A DNA stretch of 64,000 nt from Trichostrongylus colubriformis (lineage: Eukaryota; Nematoda; Chromadorea; Rhabditida; Trichostrongylidae): contig OZ022259.1 of NCBI GenBank assembly GCA_963978905.1, forward strand, positions 23,038,068 through 23,102,067, given 5' to 3'. A program made the translations under genes and the position numbers. Below the pieces are notes generated by a model. The model worked only from the letters and a program-made list of their open reading frames with translations. It did not search any database and was not told the DNA's origin. This document shows, piece by piece, positions 54,119 through 64,000 of the stretch (position 1 is its first letter; every line of letters begins with the position of its first letter).

Positions 54119-57100
54119 TTACAGACATCTCCATGGGAAACATCTAGGGCAAAAAGCAGCGTTCCGATCGAGCTCTCGCAGAGACTTCAATTCTTCTTGT
54201 GAAAGGTGTGTTGCAGCAACCTGAAGTGCATGCGATAGTTAAATGTAGATGTGAACCCGAGTTCCCTTCGCAAATATGCGATATCACGATTTCGCACACG
54301 GAATCGCAACATTGCAGAGTCACCGAGTCAAAGTCAGGTGCGAAATTGCGACATCGCAGAATCGCGAGTCTGACATCAGCCTAAAGTGTTAAAGGGCTCC
54401 TAACGGATCTCGCCTCCAATTTAACTGAAGGCAAATTGAATGTACTCACGTACAACTTTATTGAACTACGTGAAACTTACTTTCACTAGATTGTTGCGGA
54501 TCCTTTCAGGAGTTACAGACTTGGGAATAATTCCAACACAAGAAGATACGGCGAATGCGTATAAAATCGTCTGATAGTAAAAAATAAAGTTGAATCCGAA
54601 CTCATATAGTTAAATATGGTTGAATGATGTAAATCCATCAGTAAACGCAACTTGTTCATTATTGAATATGAAAGTGGAGGTGCTAAACGGCCCCCCAGTG
54701 GATGGAGAGCTGAATGGAATGTCCGAAAACCCCGTTCCCTTTCCCACTGGTTTTCGACACAGACTTTTCTCGCACCTGCTGCACATGTGAAGAAGGTGGT
54801 AGCAACGCAACAGAAGATGGCCGTGGCTCTATCCCCGCCCCGTCACCACAGGTTCATGTTAAGGAGCTTAAGGACCCCCAGAGCAACAGCAGAGAAAGAG
54901 CGAAATAAAACGGCAACAAAAAGAGAGTAATGGGAGAACCCCATTCTATTCGCGCCCCTCTGTGTCAATAGCCATTGGGGTAGATTGCAGACGAGTTAAA
55001 CCAGCCGGCCGCGAATGTTGTCCAGCCTTAGCAGGCAACACCACTCGCGGATGAACGGCGAAATGACCTCCTGTGTTGCGCAACTTTTTCAATGCTGCCC
55101 TGGCCACACATCACCTCTTCTGACGTGAAATATTTGTATTGAAATAGGATGTACTTCCAGTTCTCACTTTTTCCTTACCCTTTCCGGTGCCTGCCTCTAA
55201 AGCGCGGCTTCGAATGCGAGCAGTGCCACAGACAATCTGCACAAACCCCAAACATCCATTTACAGTAAACATTACTTTAATACTGAATACTCAGATTATC
55301 TCTGCTGATCCGTTCGAAGACAGTGATAGGGGTAATGTGGATATGAGAAGTCCTAAAGTGGATCACGCAAATGAAAGCTAAGAGTCTAAAATGACTACAA
55401 GTGACGAATTTCCGATGAAAAAGGGTGCCTGTTGGCTGTATAAGAGTCGTCTTCTTCATCGAGACCAAACTGTTATATGGCTTTTAAGGGCGTTTTAAGG
55501 GCGACCTGCCCCTTTTGAGAATGAACGGCGGAAAGAGGGTCACATTTTTTCAGGTTTTTGACCGTTTCATTCGGTTATTTCTTCACTTCCAATCTACTGA
55601 GCTCTTTGATCTTCATATTCAGTTATCCTTCCTTATTCAACCCGAATCACCCTCATCACTGCCTTTAAAAAAAAAGTCAACAGTACCTGAGGAGAAACAG
55701 CGTACTTTTCAGCCAATTGTTTAACAGCAGGTTCATTCAGGATCTCTTGATTTCCCCACAACAAGGAAGAAAACGCCTAAACACTAGGAGAAATATGGCT
55801 TCCCCACGCTGCACATGCATGCAGCTTCAGCCGTACACTCGCTTGAGGCGATAAATGTATGAAAAGTGTAGAAAAAATTATTAGAGACGGTTTTCTTACC
55901 TGCACAAATATCCGATTCTGTTCGCAGTAATTGATAAGAGTCCTACGAGTGAAATATGGATGAAATTCAACTTGATTAACCGCCGGCTTGTGCTGAAAAG
56001 GGAAGCTGTGCAGTGACATATCAAGATGTAAAAGTTAGTGTTAAAACAACCTTTGCATATTCGAACAATTCCACCAAATGATACACCTCATAGTTGGACA
56101 CTCCTATCGATTTAATAAGACCGCGTTCTAAAAACAATGCTTGATAGGAACACGTATAATTTCTTGACTCATAACAAGAGACATTTGAAAGAGGCATCAC
56201 AACCGCAAAACAGCGATTGACAAAAACGATAGAAAACGATATGAGTTTCAGATTTATAGCAGTGGATCATTATCCAAATCGTCTTGGTAGGAAATCTGAG
56301 ATTTTGCAAATTCGCACTTCAAATTAATCCGATTACCATAAGGCCGCTGAGACTGCCGTCAGACTTCACGATTTTTGCGGCGCAGCGCTTTCACACGCGA
56401 AATTGCCGCATTGCGTAATATCAAGGTTGTAGTATCATCGCGTGCGACAATGCGACTCCGCGAAATTGTAATGTCTGACGGCGGCCTAAGTATTCTCGTA
56501 CTTCACTTATTCACTTCACTTCACGTATTCAAACGGACCTTTGAGCTGCTCCATCTTCTTCCATACTTCTTTTCTGCCTCTCTTATTGATTTCATATGCA
56601 TCGTCACTACCAGTCCAACGATCTCTCGGGAAGTGAAGTAGAACAAGATCAAGGTATCTAAAAACACGACCTAAACCGTCCTCGATCGAGCATCATTGCA
56701 CGATTTTATGAGATATGTGCCATCTCCCTAAATCCATCCTCCCTCCACCACGCTCTCTACATCCTACCTGAAAAAAAAACGGAAGCTGCCAAATCACACA
56801 AGTCAGCCAACGAAAAAAGATTCTCTTACGTCTCCTGCTTTCGTAGGCATTGGGCCTCCTATTGCCCAAGTTGAATTTTTTTGCTCCTCATAAAAATTTC
56901 ACATGCTCCGCTCCCACGATGACCTTCTAGAGGAAATAAAACAACTTACTTAGTCCTAAGTCTCTTCAGCGATCCCAAAATACTTTCTTCGGCCCAGTCA
57001 GTGGCATTTCCATCCTTTGTTTGTACTTTTGTTGTTATAAAGATATTCTCTCGTTGCAACCCATATTTTGGCATATACTCCTTGAAAAGTGATAGAGGAT

Positions 57101-57897
57101 CCACTAGTCATGCAGTTATCAGTGACAACAGCAGGTTTATATGAATAATCATGCTTCAGATGTATACAGCAATAAAATCAAACTAAAGCAAAGCACTCGA
57201 AAGATATGTGGAAGTGCTTCCTACCATATTCTGGCAGCTACTTGCGCCATAAGCCTGCTTCTACGAAAAGGTCAGACTCGCGATTCTGCATCGTCGCATT
57301 TTCACACGCGATACTGCGACCTCAAAGTCGCGGTCATACTCACTGTCGGCAGGGCGTGGCTGCGTTTACAGGCATGGAGGAAGAGTGGCACAGGGGAGGT
57401 GCAGGGATGACGCAGCCAACGAGGCAGCGTGGCATAGGCGCAGACGCAGGGACACGCGGCCACGCCCTGTCGCCTGCACCGTAGAGTACGACCGCGGCCT
57501 AACAGCTTGCATTTCCGCAACTTCGCGTGCATGGCCGCGACACCGTAAAATTGCAAAATCGCGAAGTTTGAAAGTGGCCTATCTCGGGAGAAAGAGGCCT
57601 TACCTCTAAGGCAGCTCCTAACTCGGCTTCGTTTCCATACAACTCAGCTGTATCGAAAAGTCTATATCCAGCTTCGAGAGCTGCTCGCACGGAATTGTCG
57701 ATGCTCTGCTAAAGTGACTTGTAAATGACCATAGCATGAACGATTACCAACCCAGAAGTAAGCACAAAAGTAAGCGTAGGACGAAAACAAAATACTTGGC
57801 CATTAATTCGTGAGATACCCAAGCCAATCATTGGTATTTCATTTCCGTCGTTCAATTTCATCTGTCCACCGAGAACTTGAGCAGGACTCGACAACAT
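54119..57897 (-). CDS. Aldo-keto reductase, complete nine-exon gene
   Basis: An NAD(P)H-dependent cytosolic aldo-keto reductase, which reduces carbonyl substrates to alcohols. Exons in transcription order: 57,796-57,897; 57,604-57,708; 56,950-57,080; 56,539-56,657; 56,051-56,127; 55,900-55,992; 55,687-55,776; 54,481-54,570; 54,119-54,220. They sum to 909 bp (302 residues plus TAA) and every junction keeps phase. All four family catalytic residues are present: D53, Y58 (FDTAELYGNE), K87 (FITTKVQ) and H121 (LLHFP). The cofactor elements are GVSNY (161-165), QVEFHPY (185-191) and PKSVTPERIRNN (255-266). ATG at 57,897 is chosen because an upstream CTTTTTCAG at 57,932 looks like a trans-splice or intron acceptor. 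Weak points: exon 3 acceptor is TTTTCAAG and exon 4 donor is GTCCGT. The tail is unusual, with three cysteines (CPRCFPWRC). Introns 2, 4, 7 and 8 contain MITE sequence. The substrate cannot be inferred. Confidence 0.93.
54240..54383. mobile_element. Decayed PIF/Harbinger-like MITE in intron 8
   Basis: The right side contains GCGACATCGCAGAATCGCGA and GTCTGACATCAGCC followed by TAA. It is the same family as 56,342-56,486 but heavily mutated. Confidence 0.55.
54800..55340. mobile_element. MITE relative in intron 7
   Basis: Shares AGAGAAAGAGCGAAATAAAA, CCAGCCGGCC and TTTTTCAATGC blocks with 31,941-32,358. A separate CAGTGATAGGGGTAATGTGG block near 55,321 matches the centre of the foldback at 1,303-1,999. 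Confidence 0.6.
56342..56486. mobile_element. PIF/Harbinger-like MITE, 145 bp, in intron 4
   Basis: Flanked by TAA at 56,339-56,341 and 56,487-56,489. Ends GGCCGCTGAGACTGCCGTC and GTCTGACGGCGGCC. The best preserved copy of this subfamily. Confidence 0.88.
57262..57579. mobile_element. Two nested MITEs in intron 2
   Basis: The outer element (about 57,262-57,579) has GGTCAGACTCGCGATTCTGC and, reversed, AAAATCGCGAAGTTTGAAAG ends. A second element of the 29,577 family sits inside it at about 57,325-57,499 and ends CGACCGCGGCC before TAA. The intron spans 57,081-57,603. Confidence 0.75.
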
Positions 57898-57925
57898 TCT
57901 CACAGATAGAGCGTACGTAGAATAT

Positions 57926-57940
57926 GAAGCCCTGAAAAAG
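57926..57940 (-). promoter_or_regulatory. Candidate trans-splice acceptor of the reductase
   Basis: GCCTTTTTCAG on the minus strand, 35 bp upstream of the chosen ATG. Sequence further upstream has no matching exon, so it fits a spliced-leader addition site, though a cis-intron with an upstream exon (ORF reaching 58,005) remains possible. Confidence 0.45.
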
Positions 57941-58009
57941 GCTGGACAAAATGTGGAGAACTTGGAGTGGATGAACACCCGAACTGGTTTCATGACTGAA
58001 GGCAACTGA

Positions 58010-60170
58010 GGGTAGCTAACTTCTCATTATCGAAGGAGTTTGGAGACAGAAAAATGTTACTATAAGCATATAACAAACCAAAGTCACGAAACAAATCAAG
58101 AACTGTAGACATATCCAGGCTTGAACTTCCACAAAACATCAAGGTCATCGAAAACCTTCAAATTCATCTTTAAACTCCGTAATCACTCCCAAGAAAGTTT
58201 CAGGGATAAAAAGCAGTTCTGGATGATTTTCTCTCGCGACCGCTCCTTTTCTAGCGTTCTGCATTCATGTCTGATTTTTGAAAACGCCTGGAGGGCAGGG
58301 GAAGGGAAGGGAGTGGTGCTGGGCACTCAGGAGGTTCGGAAACACGTCCACAATGGCGCCTGCCCTTAAAAGAGACAGTGTGTGGCACAACGCGCGAGAA
58401 GAAAAAGATGAGGAAAGGGCATTTCACAGTTTCCTACCATCACCTCTTCCTTAGTATCCAACTAGGGACCAATTAGCTCGTCCTGTTGAGTTTAATTGAA
58501 TTTGCACTATAAAATATCAGACCGACATCCAGTTATACAAATAAGCATGTAACACAAAGCATTAAAAATCAACAAGGTGGATCGTTTACTAATGAAAGAT
58601 TGCTTCCGTACTTTGTACGCACCTTCCACACCTCACCTTATTGAAGTCTTGTCCAAAAGTGTCTAGCAATACCACCCCCGGGGTTCACTAAAAAATTAAA
58701 CCAAGTTTATGGTGTATGCCCAATATTCATGAAAGCACACACATACGACGAACTTCAAATATCTCTACATATAGGAGCAAGCATGAGCAGATGGATATAT
58801 ATGAAGTGACTGGAGAACGCTTGAATATGAAAGAACACAGAAACCGGGTTACACCACCTGCAGACCAATCACTGGAACAGCTTGGAACCAACCAGACCCA
58901 TTAGAAACACGTTGCATCCGCTAATGAGGTGTCAAATCCGATTCGATGGGACTCGAATAATAAAAAACCGGACGATTTAGCACTGTCACCTAGTAAACAG
59001 GCAACATGATCATAATTAATTGTTATAAGCCTTACAAAACATGACATCACCCACCCAATTTGATATAGGTACATAAAGAAGGGCATAGTTATGAAATGTA
59101 GAAAAACGTGTAAACAGTACTGGGCCACATATCCTTCATGACTATTTCAATGGGTTGCTTTCTTGGCATTTCCATATCGGTTTGCCAAGGCTCTTTTCGG
59201 CCGAACGTCACGCGGTCAATGATCATCTATTCCAAGAAGGAAGTGTATGCGTCGGAAGACTCCAACGCTTCATAAAGACTTCAGTCACGCCTCTTTTGAA
59301 CCCATACTAACAAAGATCCGTTATAGCAGGTAGGTCGACCGAGAGTAAACGGCCCCAAATCCGATCGTAGGTGCTACCAAAGCCCTTCGTGGAGGCGGGT
59401 CATCTCTTTCTTGCCGATTTACTTGACGTCATGTTATATGCTGAATACTACTCCTCAGGAGAAGAGTCTCCTGCGTTGACACTCAGCCGAAGCAATTGGT
59501 GATTGAATCCGGCCAAGGTAAAAAAAAATTACCTAGCTTCAATTCATGTTGCCAGAAAGAAGCTATAAAAGGAGGCACAGTCACAAAAAGCTCGCATTCA
59601 CATATTCATATCGAAAGTAGTTTGTAATTTCAAAAATGAATAACTCGCCATTTACAAAAGTATTATGAACGAAAGGAGCGAAATATGAAACACGTCTCAT
59701 TTACAGACAAGCGCTTACCGTAATGAACGTGAAGCGACCAGTTGGTTACCACACACACACAATAGCGCATTCAGATGAATAGGTTCGAGATCAAACTTTC
59801 GGTGCTAATACTCAACAATGATTGAAATCGCCTCCCAGCCCTAACAATAAAATAGCTATTGAAAAAGGTCGTAGCAACCTGCGATTGCCACACAGCCAAA
59901 TTATTTCTCAGTCCTCGCTATAAGCAGAAGGTGAACACAAAGCAAGCAAGGCAAAGGCAACCGCCAGACTCCACCTTGCTCCTAAGCCGTATATTAAGTG
60001 GATATCACTTCAACTGCGAACAGTTTATCTGATCGGTTATCACTAGGCCGTCGCCAGACTTCGTAACGTCTCGGCTCCGCATACAAGGCTGAGGTACTGC
60101 AAAGTCTTCAGGTGACAAACGGTGACGGTTGGCAACCGTGAGTTTTCCATGTTTGTTATCTCATGTCTTT
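58010..60170. other. No confident gene
   Basis: About 2.1 kb upstream of the reductase, probably including its promoter. A minus-strand open segment near 58,570-58,680 reads VVLLDTFGQDFNKV after a TTTTTTAG acceptor, but the acceptor-phase codon is a stop. A plus ORF at 58,121-58,369 has no support. Confidence 0.4.
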
Positions 60171-60174
60171 CCCG

Positions 60175-60420
60175 TTAGTAGACTGATCGCTTTTGTTTGG
60201 TGGGCATTGATGTTTGATGCACATTTTGGCACTGAAGTAAATGACATAGATGACACCTGAGCTACGTATGCAAGTGATGAAAAGTTATTATAAAAACAGT
60301 GAAAGTACGTGGTCGCAAACCCTAAAGCTAACTTACGAACTGTGGATCTATTTGGAGCAAAGTTACATCCAAGTAACTCATGCCATTCATGAGCGGTACA
60401 AACAAAGGTGACCAGGGGAC
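60175..60420 (-). CDS. Possible last two exons, unrecognised
   Basis: A minus frame at about 60,337-60,420 reads FVPLMNGMSYLDVTLLQIDP and ends in phase 0 before a strong GTAAGTTAG donor at 60,336. The next acceptor ATTTACTTCAG leads in phase 0 into 18 codons (60,175-60,231) ending KQKRSVY and TAA. The upstream acceptor is not found. It could be the 3' end of the membrane-protein gene to the right or a separate gene. A longer ORF on the opposite strand (60,380-60,838) competes with it. Confidence 0.27.
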
Positions 60421-61229
60421 AGAAGGTTGTCAAATAAAAATTGGAAACCCACGGCTAGCAACCGTCACAGGGCAGAACAGCGTCTTAAATTCGTCCATAC
60501 TTTCCGTGCACCCTCTATTACACCCAAAGGTTTACAGTACTGCTATTCAACACATAAGGCAAATCATCTCACCAACATCTTATGAAAGAAGGCTTCACAA
60601 CACGATAAAAATGTTGCACTACTATGGACATGCGAAATCGGCACTCAACCTCTGCTTGTACTCGTGGAAGGTGAAACAAGTGATCACTGTAACTATTATA
60701 CAATGTCTTCACGATCTGACCAGATATACCGACAAATATGAACGATACAATGATTGCTATAGGATAGCAAATGTAGAAACGTTTATTATAGACACAAGTC
60801 ATAATCAAAAGGTGAATCAAGTGATATGCCAAAGATAAGGTTTCCCAGTGACATCAACGCCACGGCTTCTGCATGAGTGATCGAGTCCGATCCGATTCTA
60901 TAGGAAGCATCGCAATAAGAGACATGCAGAAACAGGTCCATCAGATGGCTATGCGTAGAGAAAGCTGAAACAAAAATTTAAAAAAATGAATGAAATGCAA
61001 AAAATCAAATATTGAAGCAAATGACCCACAAATTTGCTCAGTTTGCTCAAAAAAGGGCAATCGCAGAAATTCTCGCCTATTATTTAAATGTCAAGGAACT
61101 GGCGATGTGGAGATAAAAAAAGCCGATAGAGACTGTTTTGTCGGACTATATTGCTGCAAAGCCCCCTTGGGGTTACCCCGTGTTTGGTAACAGCGCTTTG
61201 TAGGAACTGAGAACAGTCAAGATCTAAGC

Positions 61230-63990
61230 CTATCTGAATTTATTCACCTTGATGCACTTTATGTGCAAGTAAAGAAGAGCGACAGGTACAGGTTGGTCAT
61301 GGGTGTGCGTCAAGACTATAAATGGTGAAGGGAAAAAGCACACAAAGCTGCTCGTAACCAACCCATAAAAAAACCTGAAAAAGTAAAAGTATAATATTGG
61401 AATGAACCCACCTCATTTAGTGTTTCCATCTTGAATTTCGAAGGGCCTGTCGACAGGCGACGCTGGCTGGAGATAATGGTGCGGCACCCACTGCCTTTAA
61501 AGGAGCTCAGTGTAATGCTTGATAACCGAAGACGAGGCGCGACTGCGTCGTCTCTAGGTCCTCGCCCGCGCCTTTATACCTAGTCGTCCGTGGCGCAGCC
61601 ACGCCCTGCCGCCGACAGCAGTTCGGCAAAGTATGAGGGGTGTCTTACCTTGATACTGTGATTCCTCGTATGCCAACATGTAGTTGATATCTTGTCAAAG
61701 CAAACAAGCCAATTATCATGAGACAAATGGTGAATACAAGTGAAATGATCCCATAAAACCATGATTTATCATGGAAGGTTCCACTCACATAAGCCGAAAC
61801 AGATCTGCCGCACTGCAATTCGATGATGTGGAAACGAGGCTAATTAAAACTGCTGACTCAGCCGCGACAGTTTGTAAGAAGAGAAATGGCTTCATCTCTC
61901 CAACGATATTTATCTTGATCAGAGATGGTACATCGAAACAAACGTACCACCCCAGAGAGAGACACCAGTACTTCTCCAGCCAAATGAGCCACAACAGCTA
62001 CCGGATTTAGTTTCCACAGTGGACCGAACCAGTTTGAGTTACGCGCCACACTCGAAGTGAAGAATATGGAGGGTAGTCGAGAGAAGCCTGAAAAGCATGT
62101 CTTCACCAATAGATAAACAAGCTTTGGCATATTTTGATCCTGAGAATCGAAGACATATCAGGTTACTAGTCACTTCGAAGCGACCAATCATCACTATCCA
62201 GTTACACCTAATACTGTTACAAATGCTAGGCATGAGTAAGGCCGCTTCCATACTTTGCGCACCGACGCCGTCACGCGCGTGCCTGCGTCACGCGCGTGAC
62301 GGCGTCGGTGCGCAAAGTATGGAAGCGGCCTAAGCATTCTGATCAACCAGTCTAATATCATATACAAATACACCATTCTGTCTGTTTTGTTTTACTGAAA
62401 AACTTCAAAAATCGGCACTTATCCTAGATGATAGATGGTGGCAGAGCAAATGCCTCTGCACACCGTAAACTTTAGAATGATGGTTTGACTGCTCTGGAAT
62501 GTCTCAATACATATGGGAAGAGCTACCACTTCTTTAGAAAAGGACACAAACTATGAAATTTGCAACTTACTGATAAGAAAAATGAGAATGCTATAGATTC
62601 AAAAAGATATTTATTCAAATGAGGGACTCGTTCTCTTGCAGAAGTAAAAGAGTAGAACTTGCAAGCTATAACAGCACTTACTTAACAGTATTTGTCCATC
62701 CTCGTTCTGCCATCCAGGTAGAAAACATCCATCCCGAAAGGTAGAAAACAAAATGAGGGGATCCTAAGAAGCGAAGGGACATGCAGAATGTGATAGTTCC
62801 CAGGTATTACCTTGATGGGGAGGAAGTGGGCTTCACTGTACGTGCGCTATTTTTGTTTGAGCCCCGGGAAAACAAAGGGACCCCATCCCTCCTTCGTGAG
62901 GCTTACTGTTTGGTAAAAGTATGGTCGCGCTCATTTGCTATGGGAGTAGCACTCAAGAAAGCATTTAAAAATACAGGAGAAAATTAATTCCATCACAATT
63001 CTTCAATGTGTTGTCTCCAGGGTGATTTTGTTTTGAAATGTCTGTGAGTGATGATTGCCTTTCTGAGAAGTGTTTCCTTCCCTAGGCTTTGGCTAAATCC
63101 CACATCACAGTTCATACGCATTTTTTCGTCCGCCAAAAATCAGCACGCATGCAACATTATGAGAAAAAGAAAGTATGATGAAGGGATGGAAAATGTTCCA
63201 AAAGGACCTGTTAATGATAGTTAACACGGAATGGATCGCGCACCCCTTCTATTAGAACGGCGTCACCCGTCATTTGAAGCTACACCACACTCACTTCATC
63301 GACTCATTTTTTGTTCTTTCGATTTTCTTATTGTGTCGCTGCTCTGTTATTAAATTTTTCATGTGATGGAAGTTGCTAAAATATTAATGTGAACCGGGGA
63401 ATGGATTTTCGCTTAAGCGACTTTCTAAGTGCAGATTAAAACGATAATGTTGCTTCGTTTTTCAAAATTCCGTTAGACGTTCCTATCACCCCCCCCCCCC
63501 CTCCAACAGGATAGCACCGGCTTTTACAGAGAGCATCTTTTGAGAAAACCTTCAAGAGGAAAGTCTAATAGAGCCTATTCGATATGGCGAGATCTCTGTG
63601 CAAAAAAAAAGAAGAAAATTGTGACTCACCTGATCTTTCCTCGAGAAAATCACCATTGTAAAGACCAATCAGTTCAAAGAGCAACGAACTGAAATAAGGA
63701 ACAGACAGTCTCGAGCTATTTCATTTCAAAAAGTTTTTCCAAAATTTAATGGTAATCCCGTTAATTTACCTAGTCAGTAACAGAGACACACAAACCGCAG
63801 CACCGGAACCGTACCGAGGGAATAGTTTCAGAAAAATATGAGCGACTAAGGTATAAAATACCAACAAAAATAAGGACCACGACTCCAAGAATAAAAGAAT
63901 CAGCACATAGTTATATACGAATTCCAGTATAAACCACATAAATATACTTATAGCAAATAACTGTCGACTTTGCAGAATAATAAATAGTTA
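61230..63990 (-). CDS. Multi-pass membrane protein, partial, six exons
   Basis: Exons in transcription order: about 63,990-63,770 (5' end beyond the window or in this exon), 63,630-63,688, 62,107-62,139, 61,948-62,087, 61,649-61,839, 61,248-61,374, the last perhaps reading on to TAG at 61,230. Phases match at all five junctions. Hydrophobic segments include ILLFLESWSLFLLVFYTLVA, AAVCVSLLLTSSLLFELIG, FYGIISLVFTICLMIIGLFA and FFYGLVTSSFVCFFPSPFIV, so it is an integral membrane protein with at least five spans. A polar block (ARNSNWFGPLWKLNP, then IIELQCGRSVSAYVSG) separates them. It could be a nematode chemoreceptor-type protein, but I recognise no signature. Weak points: a 33-bp exon, an ATTAG acceptor at 61,840, and an unresolved C-terminus. 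The 1.5-kb intron holds a perfect hairpin MITE, a mariner remnant and a hAT-like element. Confidence 0.5.
61575..61646. mobile_element. MITE fragment at an exon edge
   Basis: CGCAGCCACGCCCTGCCGCC and GGCAAAGTATGAGGGGTGTC are the right end of the 29,577 family. It abuts the splice donor at 61,648. Confidence 0.6.
62240..62330. mobile_element. Perfect-hairpin MITE, 91 bp
   Basis: Two 42-bp arms, identical as reverse complements, flank a 7-bp spacer CCTGCGT. TAA duplications lie at 62,237-62,239 and 62,331-62,333. The ends GGCCGCTTCCATACTTTGCG match the 423-bp element at 11,175. It is a minimal, apparently young copy in an intron. Confidence 0.95.
62640..62760 (-). mobile_element. Decayed mariner remnant
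   Basis: Minus-strand TTCTACCTGGATGGCAGAAC aligns with the end of the transposase in 20,368-20,885 (TCTACCTATGAGGTGGCAG), with reading LPGWQNEDGQILL. Too decayed to define ends. Confidence 0.4.
62931..63430. mobile_element. hAT-like element, second copy, partial
   Basis: The left end CGCGCTCATTTGCTATGGG, the CCTAGGCTTTGGCTAAAT block and the GAACCGGGGAATGG block align in order with 47,784-48,640. The foldback at 48,118-48,567 is absent. The right end is not found. It lies in the same intron as 62,240-62,330. Confidence 0.65.
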
Positions 63991-64000
63991 CTTTTCATTA

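Noticed and set aside
60380..60838. 152-codon plus-strand ORF
   Set aside because: Low-complexity, no start context or splice partners; a minus-strand reading with matching splice phases overlaps it.

Overview
The window is nuclear DNA from a nematode. Three signs support this. Near-copies of the universal nematode spliced leader SL1 occur at 3039-3060, 6726-6747 and 7739-7760. Introns are small and end in TTTTCAG or TTTTTAG. The DNA is dominated by short inverted-repeat transposons. A strongylid (hookworm-like) worm is my guess from general repeat style and is not proven. There are no bacterial genes, operons or CRISPR arrays, and most open frames of 60-190 codons are chance or repeat-derived.

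Region 1, about 1-20,370, is satellite DNA. Bases 1-2,550 are decayed repeat units plus a 0.7-kb foldback. Bases 3,130-8,620 are a tandem array of about 117-bp monomers with longer duplications of about 1,076 and 1,014 bp. Bases 8,600-13,000 hold diverged copies of a module with a TATA-like core. Bases 13,840-19,910 hold about three copies of a 1.7-kb composite unit. Each unit has a 250-bp inverted-repeat block, a spacer and an array of 146-147-bp monomers. A deleted mariner at 14,181-15,078 interrupts the first unit.

Region 2, about 20,370-53,900, is a graveyard of DNA transposons with a few likely exons between them. Insertions can be dated against each other because target-site duplications (TSDs) are intact. 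Elements with 8-bp duplications are hAT-like, those with TTA/TAA are PIF/Harbinger-like, and those with TA are mariner. Several are nested three deep, notably 50,891-52,980 and 47,445-49,150. A 1.8-kb palindrome at 23,110-24,937 carries tRNA-like sequence in both arms. A 200-N assembly gap lies at 28,022-28,221.

Region 3, about 53,900-64,000, is the most gene-like part. A complete nine-exon aldo-keto reductase on the minus strand (54,119-57,897) has all four catalytic residues and clean splice phases. To its right is a minus-strand multi-pass membrane protein gene (61,230 to beyond the right edge), with six phase-compatible exons. Introns of both genes are loaded with the same transposon families seen in region 2.

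Other exon calls are partial and low confidence: 27,271-28,021, 28,777-28,894, 29,764-29,886, 35,528-35,938, 40,245-40,496, 41,797-41,999, 47,005-47,185, 53,635-53,862 and 60,175-60,420. They rest on splice signals and protein-like composition only.
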